DNA of 64,000 nt, from assembly GCF_028281565.1 (NCBI RefSeq), contig NZ_JANQJQ010000021.1:124001-188000 (forward strand). The letters are read 5' to 3'. This document shows, one piece after another, positions 1-8,564 of this stretch (positions are counted from its first letter, which is position 1; every line of letters starts with the position of its first letter). The translations under genes and the position numbers were made by a program. The stretch is from Seonamhaeicola sp. (GTDB lineage: Bacteria; Bacteroidota; Bacteroidia; Flavobacteriales; Flavobacteriaceae). The notes under the pieces are model-generated. The model saw only the letters and a program-made list of their open reading frames with translations. It did no database searches and was not told where the DNA came from.

Positions 1-1
1 T

Positions 2-1216
2 GTGTCCGCTGTATTGGCCTGTGTTTTGGGGTATATGTTGTCCTTAAGTGGCGATTATGAGCAAGGCATGCTGGATAGCCATTTTTGGTTTGGTATCGTT
101 ACAACGGTACTTGTTTTAGTCGCTTGGCTAATCAGGACTGGCAAGATAAAACTTCAAGAGAAACAGAGCCTGAAAGCCAATATTTCAACCATTACGTTAA
201 TAGTCATTCTACTGAGTGTTACGGGTCACTATGGTGGTAATTTGACGCACGGAAGTGACTATTTGACCAAGTACATGCCGTTTAATAACACGGAGGAAAC
301 CATCTTGACTCCCGTTGCAAAAGTAGAGGATGCAGTAGTCTTTGATTATTTGGTAGCCCCTATTTTGGATGCAAAATGTACCAGTTGTCATAATGAAAGT
401 AAGAAAAAAGGCGGATTGTCCCTAATTGATTCCCTTTCGATTATGAAAGGAGGTAAAGGAGGTGATGCCTTGATAGCCGGTAAATCATTGGAGTCTGAAA
501 TAGTCAAAAGGGTGTTGTTAAATCCGCATCATGACGATTTTATGCCGCCTGAGGGGAAAACACCTTTAACAGAAGAGGAAATCGACATAGTAAAATACTG
601 GATCGATCATGCTGCTGCCGGATTTAGTACTAAAGTCGGGCATGTTGAAACATCAGAGCATATTAAAGAAATAGCATCAGTCATGTTGGGATTAAGTAAC
701 GATCCGAATAAAGTTGAATTACCTGTGGTTACAAAAGTCGAAGAAAGTGTTTTGCAGGAGATTATTTCGGAAGGATTTACTGTATCTGAACTGGTTTTTG
801 ATTCAAATATCTATGCCGTAGTGTTACCGTCAAAAACCATTACGGAGAATAACATGGGGGAATTGGGCAAAAAACTTCAAGTACTGGCAAAAATAAAAGA
901 CAATGTGCTTTGGTTGCATCTAGAGGACAATCAGGTTACTGATGACCATTTGGAGATCATAAATACCTTTAGTAATCTTCAGAAATTGAAACTCAGTAGA
1001 AATCCGCTTACCGATGCAGGGGTGTCTCAGATTTCAAATCCAATTATAGAGAGTTTAAACCTTTACGGAACTAAAATTACCAGGGCAAGTTTAGAGCCGC
1101 TTTCAAAATTAACGAACTTAAAAAATGTATATGTTTGGGAAACGGCTATTTTAAAGGAGGATGTAGATGCCCTTCAGTTAAGATCTGAGTTTCCAAAGTT
1201 TGTTCTGGGTATTTAA
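2..1216 (+). CDS. Membrane protein with cytochrome c motif and leucine-rich repeats (5' partial)
   Basis: The reading frame is open at the left edge, so the true start lies outside the window. The visible part begins inside a membrane segment; two further hydrophobic helices follow at about residues 28-44 and 61-75. A c-type heme motif (CTSCH, residues 126-130) sits in a planctomycete-type cytochrome c domain of the kind found in large Bacteroidetes and Planctomycetes surface proteins. The C-terminal part, about residues 280-395, has LxxLxLxxN-type leucine-rich repeats. The order membrane domain, cytochrome c, LRR is known in marine Bacteroidetes, but its function is not established; a link to periplasmic electron transfer is inference. 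It faces the minus-strand lipoprotein at 1317-2177 across a perfect hairpin, so it looks like the last gene of an operon to the left. Confidence 0.75.
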   Translation: MSAVLACVLGYMLSLSGDYEQGMLDSHFWFGIVTTVLVLVAWLIRTGKIKLQEKQSLKANISTITLIVILLSVTGHYGGNLTHGSDYLTKYMPFNNTEETILTPVAKVEDAVVFDYLVAPILDAKCTSCHNESKKKGGLSLIDSLSIMKGGKGGDALIAGKSLESEIVKRVLLNPHHDDFMPPEGKTPLTEEEIDIVKYWIDHAAAGFSTKVGHVETSEHIKEIASVMLGLSNDPNKVELPVVTKVEESVLQEIISEGFTVSELVFDSNIYAVVLPSKTITENNMGELGKKLQVLAKIKDNVLWLHLEDNQVTDDHLEIINTFSNLQKLKLSRNPLTDAGVSQISNPIIESLNLYGTKITRASLEPLSKLTNLKNVYVWETAILKEDVDALQLRSEFPKFVLGI

Positions 1217-1247
1217 ATGCCGAAATTAACTATAATATAAAACTAAT

Positions 1248-1283
1248 GTCACTTCAAGCCTGTTCGGGCCGACTTGAAGTGAC
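1248..1283. terminator. Hairpin between convergent genes
   Basis: Perfect 11-bp stem (GTCACTTCAAG at 1248-1258 with CTTGAAGTGAC at 1273-1283) around a 14-base loop. It lies between two convergent genes and could end transcription from both sides, although neither side has a clear T-run. The sequence also resembles the small repeat family found elsewhere in the window. Confidence 0.5.
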
Positions 1284-1316
1284 AATAATCTGTTAAACAG
1301 GGTTTGAGTTATTTAA

Positions 1317-2177
1317 TTATTCCGGCTCTTGTTCAGTAAGTCTAAACTTGTCAATGGCATGATGATCTGATCTGGCAGCAATTTCGACTGTATATTCTTT
1401 AGCTTCGTCAAAGCGTACAAAAATGGAGTGGAAATTATTATCAAAGGTTCCGGTGGTCCATGTCCAGGCATTACCCGTATTCATATAAACCTTAAAGAAG
1501 CCGTTGCCGTTTTCGCCTGCAGGATTTGGAGTTTTACCTGAGCCTTTTGGGTAAACAATGCTTCCATCTCTCTTTCCGTAGAAGTCATCGGCATCAGGGA
1601 ACCTTAGCCAGCTATCGTTGTGTTCCGTCGTAGGATTACTTGGGTCCACCTTTCCAATGTATGATCTCCAATTAAATTGATAGGTTCCAGCTCTAGGGAT
1701 ATTTATTTTATATGTTAATCTGCCGGCGGCACCAATATTGGCTTCTCCTCTCCAGAATTGATTAGGTCCTTCCCAAATGATGTAGCCATCACCTGAAAAA
1801 TCAGCTATCGTCGTTCTTTCTTTCCAATCATCTATCACTGTAATACTTTCGGTTTCAACTTCTATCACATTGGCAACAAAATCTTCTTCGCACTCACAGG
1901 AGGCTGTATTTAATGTAAATCCTGAAGGACAGGTTTTGGTGCATTCGCATTCACAGGAATTTGAGTTTAAGGTGTAGCCAGAATCGCAAGTTTTGGTGCA
2001 GGGCTCAGGTTCGCAGGAACAATCTTCAGAATTAAGAATAAAACCCGGAGAACAGGTTCTTGTACAGACAGATTGTTCTTCGGTGTTGGGATCACTTCCG
2101 CTGCATGAAATTAAAATAAAGCTTAATAATAGCAAATAAGTGAATTTGCTTTTGAGTAAGTACTTAGTAAAAATCAT
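1317..2177 (-). CDS. Lipoprotein with three cysteine-rich repeats and a probable carbohydrate-binding domain
   Basis: The 286-residue product starts with a lipoprotein signal (lipobox ending in C25), so it is predicted to be anchored in the outer membrane. Residues 38-98 hold three tandem cysteine-rich units starting at C38, C60 and C79, each reading roughly CTKTCxSGFTLNxxSCxCE and spaced like a small EGF-like or disulfide-rich linker. The rest (about 100-286) is a Trp- and Tyr-rich beta-type domain with the look of a carbohydrate-binding module (phrases such as AGTYQFNWRS and HHAIDKFRL near the end). I do not recognise a named family. It stands alone on the minus strand beside the GH117 gene. 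A role as a surface polysaccharide-binding protein is inference. Confidence 0.6.
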   Translation of the reverse strand: MIFTKYLLKSKFTYLLLLSFILISCSGSDPNTEEQSVCTRTCSPGFILNSEDCSCEPEPCTKTCDSGYTLNSNSCECECTKTCPSGFTLNTASCECEEDFVANVIEVETESITVIDDWKERTTIADFSGDGYIIWEGPNQFWRGEANIGAAGRLTYKINIPRAGTYQFNWRSYIGKVDPSNPTTEHNDSWLRFPDADDFYGKRDGSIVYPKGSGKTPNPAGENGNGFFKVYMNTGNAWTWTTGTFDNNFHSIFVRFDEAKEYTVEIAARSDHHAIDKFRLTEQEPE

Positions 2178-2696
2178 TTTGGTTATTTAGTTAGTTTGGT
2201 TGACTTGAAAATCAAATTATTCAAAAATCATTATTTAATGGGATTTGCATCAAAACTTATGTCTATATTCCTAAAACAAATGTTTATCTTTTCAAAGTAT
2301 GAAATGAGCCATAATAACTAAACGGTAATACTCACCAAGATGCGTTGCATTGAGCTTGTCGAAATGTTTAATGGCGAAATCATAGATTCACGAATTCATT
2401 AATTTGAAATAAAAACCATATGAGTAATTACATTCCTGTGCTGAGCTTAGTCGAAGTATGACAAATAAAAAACAATAAAAATAAACAGATGAAAAGACCC
2501 ATTTTTAAATGTTTGATTATAAGTGTTTGGAGATTTGTTCTAGTTTTTGGTTTATTTGTTGTTAGTGCAGTCGTTCTTTGTTAATATTTTTGTAAGTATA
2601 GTTTTTGTCAAGTTTAAATTTGATGATTTTCTTAGTCTTATTTTAACTTTGAAGCGAGAATTATGTACATATCAACTAAAATACACTAAAGGGCAA
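2178..2696. promoter_or_regulatory. 519-bp divergent intergenic region with two small repeats and a candidate promoter
   Basis: This gap separates the minus-strand lipoprotein from the GH117 gene. Two copies of a dispersed short repeat with core TGAGC-N4/5-GTCGAA lie at about 2347-2369 and 2437-2462. A Bacteroidetes-type promoter candidate for the plus-strand gene consists of TTTG at 2589-2592 and TAAATTTG at 2615-2622 (22-bp spacer), which would start transcription about 68 bases before the chosen ATG. An AT-rich element (ACAAATGTTTAT, 2276-2287) resembles elements upstream of other operons here. No open reading frame in the gap looks like a gene. Confidence 0.45.
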
Positions 2697-3944
2697 ATGA
2701 AAAAAACATTAAATTCAATAACAATTTTATTATTAGCAATTATCATGGCAGGGTGCAATTCCAAGCCTTCACAGGAAGAAGCTCATGGACATGAACACGT
2801 AAATCAGGAAGCAATGAAAATAACGGATGAACAACTAGATCATTTAGGAATTACAGATGTAAACCATTTAAGCGCAGCTTCAAAAAGGGCATTGAAATGG
2901 CCCGTGGACCTTGGAAATGAATGGTTTATTGAATTTGGAAAACTTAAACCCTTAAAAGGTGATTTGGCTTATGAAGAAGGCGTTGTAAGACGTGACCCCA
3001 GTGCTATGATCAAGCATAATGGTAAATATTATGTTTGGTATTCAAAAAGTACCGGAGAAACTCAAGGTTTTGGAGGGGATATCGAAAATGAAAAAGTGTT
3101 CCCCTGGGATAGATGTGATATTTGGTATGCAACCTCTGAAGATGGATGGACCTGGAAAGAAGAAGGTGTAGCTGTTAAAAGAGGTGAAAAGGGAGCTTAT
3201 GATGATCGTTCCGTATTTACTGTTGAAATTATGGAGCATGAAGGGAAGTACTATTTATGTTATCAAACTGTAAAGTCACCTTATAATGTAAGAGTGAAAA
3301 ACCAGGTTGGCTTGTCATGGGCAGATTCACCGGATGGCCCCTGGACAAAACTTGAAGAACCTATTTTAAGTCCTGCAGACAACGGTGTTTGGAAAGGAGA
3401 CAATTTACAAGATAGGCGTTCTGTTATAAAAAAGGGGGATTTTGATAGTCATAAAGTGCATGACCCTTGTATTCTTCCTTATGATGGTAAGTTTTACTTG
3501 TATTATAAAGGTGAGCAAATGGGAGAAGAGATCACGTTTGGCGGGCGTCAAATCCGTCATGGGGTAGCAATAGCAGATAATCCGTTAGGGCCTTATGTGA
3601 AATCACCTTATAACCCAATTAGTAATAGTGGTCATGAGATTTGTGTATGGCCGTACAACGGTGGCATTGCTTCTTTAATTACTACGGATGGGCCTGAAAA
3701 AAACACGATCCAATGGGCGCCGGATGGTATTAATTTTGAGATCATGTCGGTTTTGAAAAGTGTGGATGCACATGCCATCGGATTGAACAGAACAGCTGAT
3801 ACTGAAAAAGAACCCACAGAGATTCTTCGTTGGGGCTTAACGCATGTTTATAATAGTTACAATTATCAAAGTATCATGCGTTTTTCTTCCAAAAGAAGAA
3901 CATCACATACCGCTAAGGGGGAATCAAAAGGAGACAGTAAATAA
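2697..3944 (+). CDS. GH117 lipoprotein, alpha-1,3-(3,6-anhydro)-L-galactosidase
   Basis: GH117 enzymes remove 3,6-anhydro-L-galactose from the non-reducing end of neoagaro-oligosaccharides. The 415-residue product has a lipoprotein signal (C20) and a five-bladed propeller. Blade motifs typical of the family are visible: RRDPSAM (Asp100), DSHKVHDPC (Asp256), the KGEQMGEE stretch and NSGHEICVW (His313). These match the acidic pair and the histidine known to be catalytic in characterised GH117 enzymes. I chose the ATG at 2697 because it gives a clean lipoprotein signal; an in-frame TTG at 2547 would add 50 implausible residues and precede the candidate promoter. A terminator follows at 3967. The gene sits just upstream of the IclR regulator and the anhydro-galactose operon, which fits its role. 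Confidence 0.88.
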   Translation: MKKTLNSITILLLAIIMAGCNSKPSQEEAHGHEHVNQEAMKITDEQLDHLGITDVNHLSAASKRALKWPVDLGNEWFIEFGKLKPLKGDLAYEEGVVRRDPSAMIKHNGKYYVWYSKSTGETQGFGGDIENEKVFPWDRCDIWYATSEDGWTWKEEGVAVKRGEKGAYDDRSVFTVEIMEHEGKYYLCYQTVKSPYNVRVKNQVGLSWADSPDGPWTKLEEPILSPADNGVWKGDNLQDRRSVIKKGDFDSHKVHDPCILPYDGKFYLYYKGEQMGEEITFGGRQIRHGVAIADNPLGPYVKSPYNPISNSGHEICVWPYNGGIASLITTDGPEKNTIQWAPDGINFEIMSVLKSVDAHAIGLNRTADTEKEPTEILRWGLTHVYNSYNYQSIMRFSSKRRTSHTAKGESKGDSK

Positions 3945-3966
3945 CATTATAACTATATTATAATTG

Positions 3967-4003
3967 AATCAACCGTAACATGGTGTTGTGGTTGATTTTT
4001 TTT
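3967..4003 (+). terminator. Rho-independent terminator after GH117
   Basis: AATCAACC at 3967-3974 pairs with GGTTGATT at 3990-3997 and is followed at once by a T-run to 4003. It lies 22 bases after the GH117 stop codon. Confidence 0.75.
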
Positions 4004-4060
4004 GCCTTTTATTTCGATTTGTTAAATAATGTTATTTTTGTTGAACTACACTGACTGAAT

Positions 4061-4855
4061 ATGAGTAAAGAATCCAATGACGTTAAGTCAAATTATAACG
4101 TTCCAAATTTAGAACGCGGTCTGTTAATAATTGAACTATTGGCAAATCATACGCAAGGTTTGACCCTGGCTGAAATCATTGAGGCTTTGGATATTTCAAA
4201 AACCAGTGCGTTTCGTATTATAAATACCTTAATATTTAAAAATTATCTTCAAAAAAACGAAACTACTAAAAAGATCACCTTATCCAGAAAAATGGTAACC
4301 TTGGGTATTTCATCAATGAATGAACAAAGTATAGTAGAGTTATCTATTGATGTCATGCGGGCCTTACGGGATGAATTAAAAGAATCGGTTATGTTGGGTG
4401 TTATTTTAGGTTCTAAAAAAGGCACCATTTTAGAGCAGGTGGCTTCTTCATATCCGGTTAAGTTGTTTGTTGAGCGTGGTACGCAATTTAATTTACACAG
4501 TTCTGTTGGAGGTAAGTCTATTTTGGCTTTTTTACCTCATGAAGAATCGGATAATATTATTAAGCAAATGACGCTTACCAAATACACAAAAAATACCATT
4601 ACATCAAAAGTAGTATTTAGAGAGCTGCTCAAAGAAATAAAAGAACAAGGGTATGCTTTTGATAATGGGGAAGATATACAAGGGATACATTGTATTGGTG
4701 CGCCGGTCTTTAATGAATATGGGTATCCCGTAGCGTCACTTTGGATAACGGCTCCGCATGGACGACTGCCACATGAAGAATTTCATGAAAAAGGTAAAAT
4801 AGTCTCAAAATATGCTTTGGAGATTTCTGCTAAATTAGGGTATGTAGCGTCTTAA
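4061..4855 (+). CDS. IclR-family transcriptional regulator
   Basis: The 264-residue protein has an N-terminal winged helix-turn-helix (about residues 16-75, with the LAEIIEALDISKTSAFRIIN helix pair) and a C-terminal effector-binding domain (about 90-260) containing the IHCIGAPVFNEYGYPVASLWI region typical of IclR proteins. Family members such as KdgR sense sugar acids, for example 2-keto-3-deoxygluconate. The divergence-free position between the GH117 gene and the operon at 5240, whose predicted end product is 2-keto-3-deoxygluconate, suggests that it controls that operon. Palindromes that could be its operator lie at 5011-5042. A weak promoter box (TATTTTTG, 4033-4040) precedes the gene. The effector is inferred from context only. 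Confidence 0.88.
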   Translation: MSKESNDVKSNYNVPNLERGLLIIELLANHTQGLTLAEIIEALDISKTSAFRIINTLIFKNYLQKNETTKKITLSRKMVTLGISSMNEQSIVELSIDVMRALRDELKESVMLGVILGSKKGTILEQVASSYPVKLFVERGTQFNLHSSVGGKSILAFLPHEESDNIIKQMTLTKYTKNTITSKVVFRELLKEIKEQGYAFDNGEDIQGIHCIGAPVFNEYGYPVASLWITAPHGRLPHEEFHEKGKIVSKYALEISAKLGYVAS

Positions 4856-5239
4856 TAAGAGCTGTTTTTTAACCTTTTCTTTTTGTAACAGTTTCTCAAC
4901 TGTCTTTTCGGTTTTATTTGTTTTACTTTTCTGATTTAAATGCTTTAAAATCAGTGAATAACTTTTTTTGATTTCATGATATTGAAAACAAAATTTTATT
5001 GTATATTTGTTTCATATTATGAACTTGTTTCTTATTTGAAACTTTTTTAAAATTAAACTTGAGTAAATCCGGAGGCCGTATTTTGGCAGTTTTATTCGGG
5101 TTTTTAAGTCTACGGATAAATGTGGTGTATAAAAGGACATTTGTTTCGTTTCACTAAAAAAAATAAGACTAAGATTGTTTAGTATTTCGGTACTGAACTT
5201 TTTAAAATAATTAATAACAACATTTTAAATTAAACTAAA
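4856..5239 (+). promoter_or_regulatory. 384-bp leader of the anhydro-galactose operon
   Basis: This gap holds a candidate Bacteroidetes promoter: TTG at 4982-4984 and TATATTTG at 5002-5009 with a 17-bp spacer. Immediately downstream are two inverted repeats (see 5011-5042). The predicted start near 5016 would leave an untranslated leader of roughly 220 bases. I see no small gene and no recognised riboswitch in it. Confidence 0.5.
5011..5042. promoter_or_regulatory. Two adjacent palindromes, candidate IclR operator
   Basis: TTCATA-t-TATGAA at 5011-5023 is a perfect 13-bp palindrome with an odd centre. GTTTC-N6-GAAAC at 5027-5042 is a second inverted repeat. Both begin directly after the candidate -7 box at 5002-5009, a position where a bound repressor would block transcription. 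GTTTC/GAAAC-type arms resemble operators described for KdgR-type IclR proteins, and an IclR gene ends 155 bases upstream. Binding is inferred. Confidence 0.45.
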
Positions 5240-6256
5240 ATGATAGCAACGCAATACGAAGGTAATAAGAGGTTTTCGGTTGTAGAAAAAGAGATCGAAG
5301 CTCCGGCTGAGGGTGAAGTAAGAATAAAAGTAGCCTACTCGGGAGTTTGTGGAACAGATGTACATATTTATCATGGGATGATGGATAAAAGAGTGGCCAT
5401 GCCGCAAACCATTGGTCATGAAATGTCAGGAGTTATTGACGCCGTTGGTTCTGGTGTTGATGGATTCTCGGAAGGTGATAAAGTGGTGGTGCGTCCATTA
5501 GACGACAGAAAAGCAAAACCATCAGACAAAGGGTTTAATCACATTTGTGAGGAATTGAATTTTATCGGGATTGATAGTCCGGGATCCATGCAGCAATATT
5601 GGAATGTGCCGGCATTCACTCTGCACAAGTTAAAAGCGCAGACCGATTTAAAACTAGCGGCTTTAATTGAGCCCTTATCGGTAGCAACGCATGATGTGCG
5701 TTTAAGCGGATTGCAACCAGGCGAAACTGCCGTGGTTCTTGGTGGTGGCCCGATCGGGCTGTTGGTGGCTATGGTAGCCAAAGAAGTGGGGGCTCAGGTC
5801 ATTATTTCAGAGGTGAATCCAACAAGAATTGAAAAAGCAAAATCTATGGGGCTTGAAGCGGTAAGTCCTATTGATGTGGATTTGGTGGAGTATGTACGCT
5901 CCAAAACAGAAGGCAGATTAGCTGATGTGGTTTTTGAAGTGGCAGGTGTACAACCGGCATTAGATGTAATGACTGAAGTGGCCGGCATTAGAGGTCGTAT
6001 CGTTATGGTGGCTATTCATGGGCAACCAAAACCGGTAAACCTGTTCAAATTCTTCTGGAAAGAATTAAAATTAATTGGAGCCCGTGTTTATGAAAAAGAA
6101 GATTATGAAAAATCAATCTCATTGATCACGGCCAATGAATTGCCGTTTGAAGATATGATCACAGATGTACAACCCTTATCAAACATTCAAAAAGTATTCG
6201 AGAACATCGACAATAATCCTGACGGCATGAAAGTCTTAATGGATTGCCAACTTTAA
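5240..6256 (+). CDS. Zinc-type alcohol dehydrogenase (MDR), probable 2-keto-3-deoxy-L-galactonate 5-dehydrogenase
   Basis: The 338-residue protein is a medium-chain dehydrogenase. The catalytic zinc site is visible (Cys37 in GVCGTD, His60-Glu61 in GHE), and the Rossmann NAD-binding loop reads GGGPIGLL near residue 170. In characterised MDR enzymes a loop around residues 85-120 carries four cysteines for a structural zinc; here that loop has only one, so the structural zinc is probably absent. In the known bacterial 3,6-anhydro-L-galactose pathway an enzyme of this type oxidises 2-keto-3-deoxy-L-galactonate at C5. The neighbours (KduD-like SDR, AldA-like dehydrogenase, cycloisomerase) supply the other steps, which is the main reason for the call. 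It is the first gene of the operon. Other sugar-acid or polyol substrates are possible. Confidence 0.72.
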   Translation: MIATQYEGNKRFSVVEKEIEAPAEGEVRIKVAYSGVCGTDVHIYHGMMDKRVAMPQTIGHEMSGVIDAVGSGVDGFSEGDKVVVRPLDDRKAKPSDKGFNHICEELNFIGIDSPGSMQQYWNVPAFTLHKLKAQTDLKLAALIEPLSVATHDVRLSGLQPGETAVVLGGGPIGLLVAMVAKEVGAQVIISEVNPTRIEKAKSMGLEAVSPIDVDLVEYVRSKTEGRLADVVFEVAGVQPALDVMTEVAGIRGRIVMVAIHGQPKPVNLFKFFWKELKLIGARVYEKEDYEKSISLITANELPFEDMITDVQPLSNIQKVFENIDNNPDGMKVLMDCQL

Positions 6257-6265
6257 TCAAACGTA

Positions 6266-6305
6266 TGTCATGCTGAGCACAGTCGAAGTGCTGTCAAAGT
6301 ATGAC
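6266..6305. repeat. Dispersed short repeat between two operon genes
   Basis: TGTCATGCTGAGCACAGTCG begins at 6266 and continues into GAAGTG; a partial return arm follows (AGTATGACGG near 6298-6307). The core TGAGC-N4-AGTCGAA is shared with copies near 2437 and 15551. It lies in the 85-base gap between the dehydrogenase and SDR genes. Confidence 0.55.
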
Positions 6306-6341
6306 GGTCAACATTAACTATAAAAAATTAAAAACATAACA

Positions 6342-7112
6342 ATGAGTATTTTAAATAAATTCAGCTTAGAAGGAAAAACAGCATTGGTAACCGGTTGTAA
6401 ACGTGGTATTGGTAAAGCTATGGCTGTAGGTTTAGCAGAGGCGGGTGCCAATATTATTGGTGTGTCGGCATCTTTGGAATTAGAAGGAAGTGAAGTATCT
6501 AAAGAAGTAGAAGCAAAAGGAAAAAGCTTTAGTGCGTATCAATGTGATTTCTCCGATAGAAAATCGTTATACGCTTTTATAGAAGCCGTAAAGGCAGACC
6601 ATCCTCAAATAGATATTTTGGTAAATAATGCCGGGACTATTTTAAGAACCCCGGCGGCAGAACACCCGGATGAGATGTGGGATAAAGTAATTGAAGTAAA
6701 CCAAAATGCACAGTTCATCTTAACCAGAGAGATTGGTAAAGAAATGGTTGCCAGAGGGTATGGAAAGATCATTTTCACAGCATCATTATTAACGTTCCAG
6801 GGAGGTATTACGGTACCTGGTTATGCAGCAAGTAAAGGAGCTGTGGGCCAGTTAACCATGGCATTCGCTAATGAGTGGGCAGGAAAAGGTGTTAATGTAA
6901 ATGCTATTGCGCCGGGTTATATTTCAACGGATAACACGGAGGCTTTACGTAACGACCCGGTAAGAGCCGAATCTATTTTATCGAGAATTCCGGCAGGACG
7001 TTGGGGTAACCCGGAAGATTTTGCAGGGCCAACTGTATTCTTAGCGTCTGATGCTGCGGCTTATATGAGTGGCGCTATCGTTCTTGTGGATGGTGGCTGG
7101 ATGGGTAGATAA
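6342..7112 (+). CDS. KduD-like short-chain dehydrogenase
   Basis: The 256-residue protein is a classical SDR: cofactor loop TGCKRGIG (residues 18-25), NNAG (95-98), catalytic Ser148, Tyr161 and Lys165, and the PGYISTDNT stretch typical of 2-deoxy-D-gluconate 3-dehydrogenase/KduD relatives. KduD interconverts 2,5-diketo-3-deoxy-gluconate and 2-keto-3-deoxygluconate. In the anhydro-galactose route this is the reduction step after the C5 oxidation made by the preceding enzyme, and the two genes are adjacent in one operon. There is no signal peptide, so it acts in the cytoplasm. The exact substrate is inferred from the neighbourhood; the SDR class is certain. Confidence 0.8.
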   Translation: MSILNKFSLEGKTALVTGCKRGIGKAMAVGLAEAGANIIGVSASLELEGSEVSKEVEAKGKSFSAYQCDFSDRKSLYAFIEAVKADHPQIDILVNNAGTILRTPAAEHPDEMWDKVIEVNQNAQFILTREIGKEMVARGYGKIIFTASLLTFQGGITVPGYAASKGAVGQLTMAFANEWAGKGVNVNAIAPGYISTDNTEALRNDPVRAESILSRIPAGRWGNPEDFAGPTVFLASDAAAYMSGAIVLVDGGWMGR

Positions 7113-7129
7113 TCCAATTCCAACAATCA

Positions 7130-8554
7130 ATGAATTTCAAAGCAACTTTCAACTATACTAAACTATTGCTGTTAGTTTTGATGGTCACCTTGTGTGGCCA
7201 TCAAAAACTAGTGGCGCAACAACCTAATATCCTGTTCATTTTTTCTGATGATGCTGGATACGCAGACTTTGGATTTCATGGAAGTAAAGATTTTAAGACA
7301 CCTAATTTAGATGCACTAGCAGCCAGTGGCGTTAAGTTTACCCAAGCTTATGTGTCTGCTGCGGTTTGTGGGCCATCCCGTGCAGGATTGTTAACAGGTA
7401 AGTACCAGCAAAAGTTTGGTTTTGAAGAGAATAATGTTCGGGGTTATATGAGTAATAGCTCGGCTTTAATGGGGCATGAAATGGGGCTTCCGGTAGACCA
7501 GATTACAATAGCTGATTATCTGAAAGAATTAGGTTATAGAACTGCTATTTTTGGTAAATGGCACATGGGGCATGCGGATAGATATCACCCAACAAACCGT
7601 GGTTTTGATGAATTCTACGGATTCAGAGGAGGGGCACGTAGTTATTGGGAGATGAGTGAAGCTGATAAGCAAAAAAAGCCTGAAGGTAAGTTAGAAAAAG
7701 ATTTTGAAGATTTTAAAGAACCCAAAAAATACCTAACCGACGATTTAGCTGATGCAACAATAGAGTTTATAGAACGAAACAAAGAAGATCCATTTTTCGC
7801 ATACTTATCTTTCAATGCGGTGCATACACCTATGGAAGCACGTAAAGATGATTTAGAAAAAGTACCGGCACATTTAACAGGAAGACGTCGTACACTTGCA
7901 GCCATGACCATGGGAATGGATAGGGCTATTGGCAGGGTGCTTAATAAAGTTAAAGAATTGGGGCTAAGTGAAAATACCCTAATTGTTTTTTCAAATGATA
8001 ATGGCGGGCCTTCAGATACAAATCATTCTTCTAATGACCCTTTAAGTGGCACTAAGGCAAATCATTTGGAAGGCGGGATCAGAGTTCCTTTTTTGATGTC
8101 CTGGGCAGGTAAGCTAAAAGCAAATACAACCTATACTAACCCCATTTCAACTTTAGATCTGTTGCCAACATTTGTAACAGTTGGAGGCGGTGATACTTCA
8201 AAAATTGAAGGGTTGGATGGTGTGAACCTGATGCCGTACGCAACGGGTAAGAACCAAGGAAAACCGCATGAAACGCTGTATTGGAAAAAGGAAGCCAGAG
8301 GGGCTATTCGTCATAATGAATGGAAACTCATTCGATTTCCGGATAGACCGGCAGAGCTTTATAACATAGAAGAAGACATTTCAGAAGTAAACGATTTAGC
8401 AGCCGAAAACCCGGAGCTGGTTCGTGAACTTTACAAAAAACTATTCGAGTGGGAGCTGACTTTAGAGCGTCCGTTATGGCAACTAAAGCGCTTATATGAA
8501 GGGAAAGCTGCAGTAAGAATGGATAATCATAGAAAACCTAAAATTAAAAAATAA
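7130..8554 (+). CDS. Exported family S1 (formylglycine) sulfatase
   Basis: The 474-residue protein starts with a signal peptide ending near residue 29 (VAQQ). The formylglycine motif is the standard C-x-P-S-R (Cys80, CGPSR), with metal ligands Asp40-Asp41 (FSDDAGYAD), the KWHMGH lysine/histidine segment near residue 145 and the FSNDNGG metal site near residue 290. Family S1 sulfatases release sulfate from sugars; in a galactan locus the likely target is a sulfate ester on a galactose-type residue. I cannot assign the subfamily or the sulfate position. The start lies 17 bases after the SDR stop, and the next gene begins 10 bases after its own stop, so it is a full member of the operon. Confidence 0.9.
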   Translation: MNFKATFNYTKLLLLVLMVTLCGHQKLVAQQPNILFIFSDDAGYADFGFHGSKDFKTPNLDALAASGVKFTQAYVSAAVCGPSRAGLLTGKYQQKFGFEENNVRGYMSNSSALMGHEMGLPVDQITIADYLKELGYRTAIFGKWHMGHADRYHPTNRGFDEFYGFRGGARSYWEMSEADKQKKPEGKLEKDFEDFKEPKKYLTDDLADATIEFIERNKEDPFFAYLSFNAVHTPMEARKDDLEKVPAHLTGRRRTLAAMTMGMDRAIGRVLNKVKELGLSENTLIVFSNDNGGPSDTNHSSNDPLSGTKANHLEGGIRVPFLMSWAGKLKANTTYTNPISTLDLLPTFVTVGGGDTSKIEGLDGVNLMPYATGKNQGKPHETLYWKKEARGAIRHNEWKLIRFPDRPAELYNIEEDISEVNDLAAENPELVRELYKKLFEWELTLERPLWQLKRLYEGKAAVRMDNHRKPKIKK

Positions 8555-8564
8555 ATTACATATT

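Noticed and set aside
2547-2696. TTG-started extension of the first GH117 gene
   Set aside because: It overlaps the candidate promoter, and the ATG at 2697 gives a clean lipoprotein signal.
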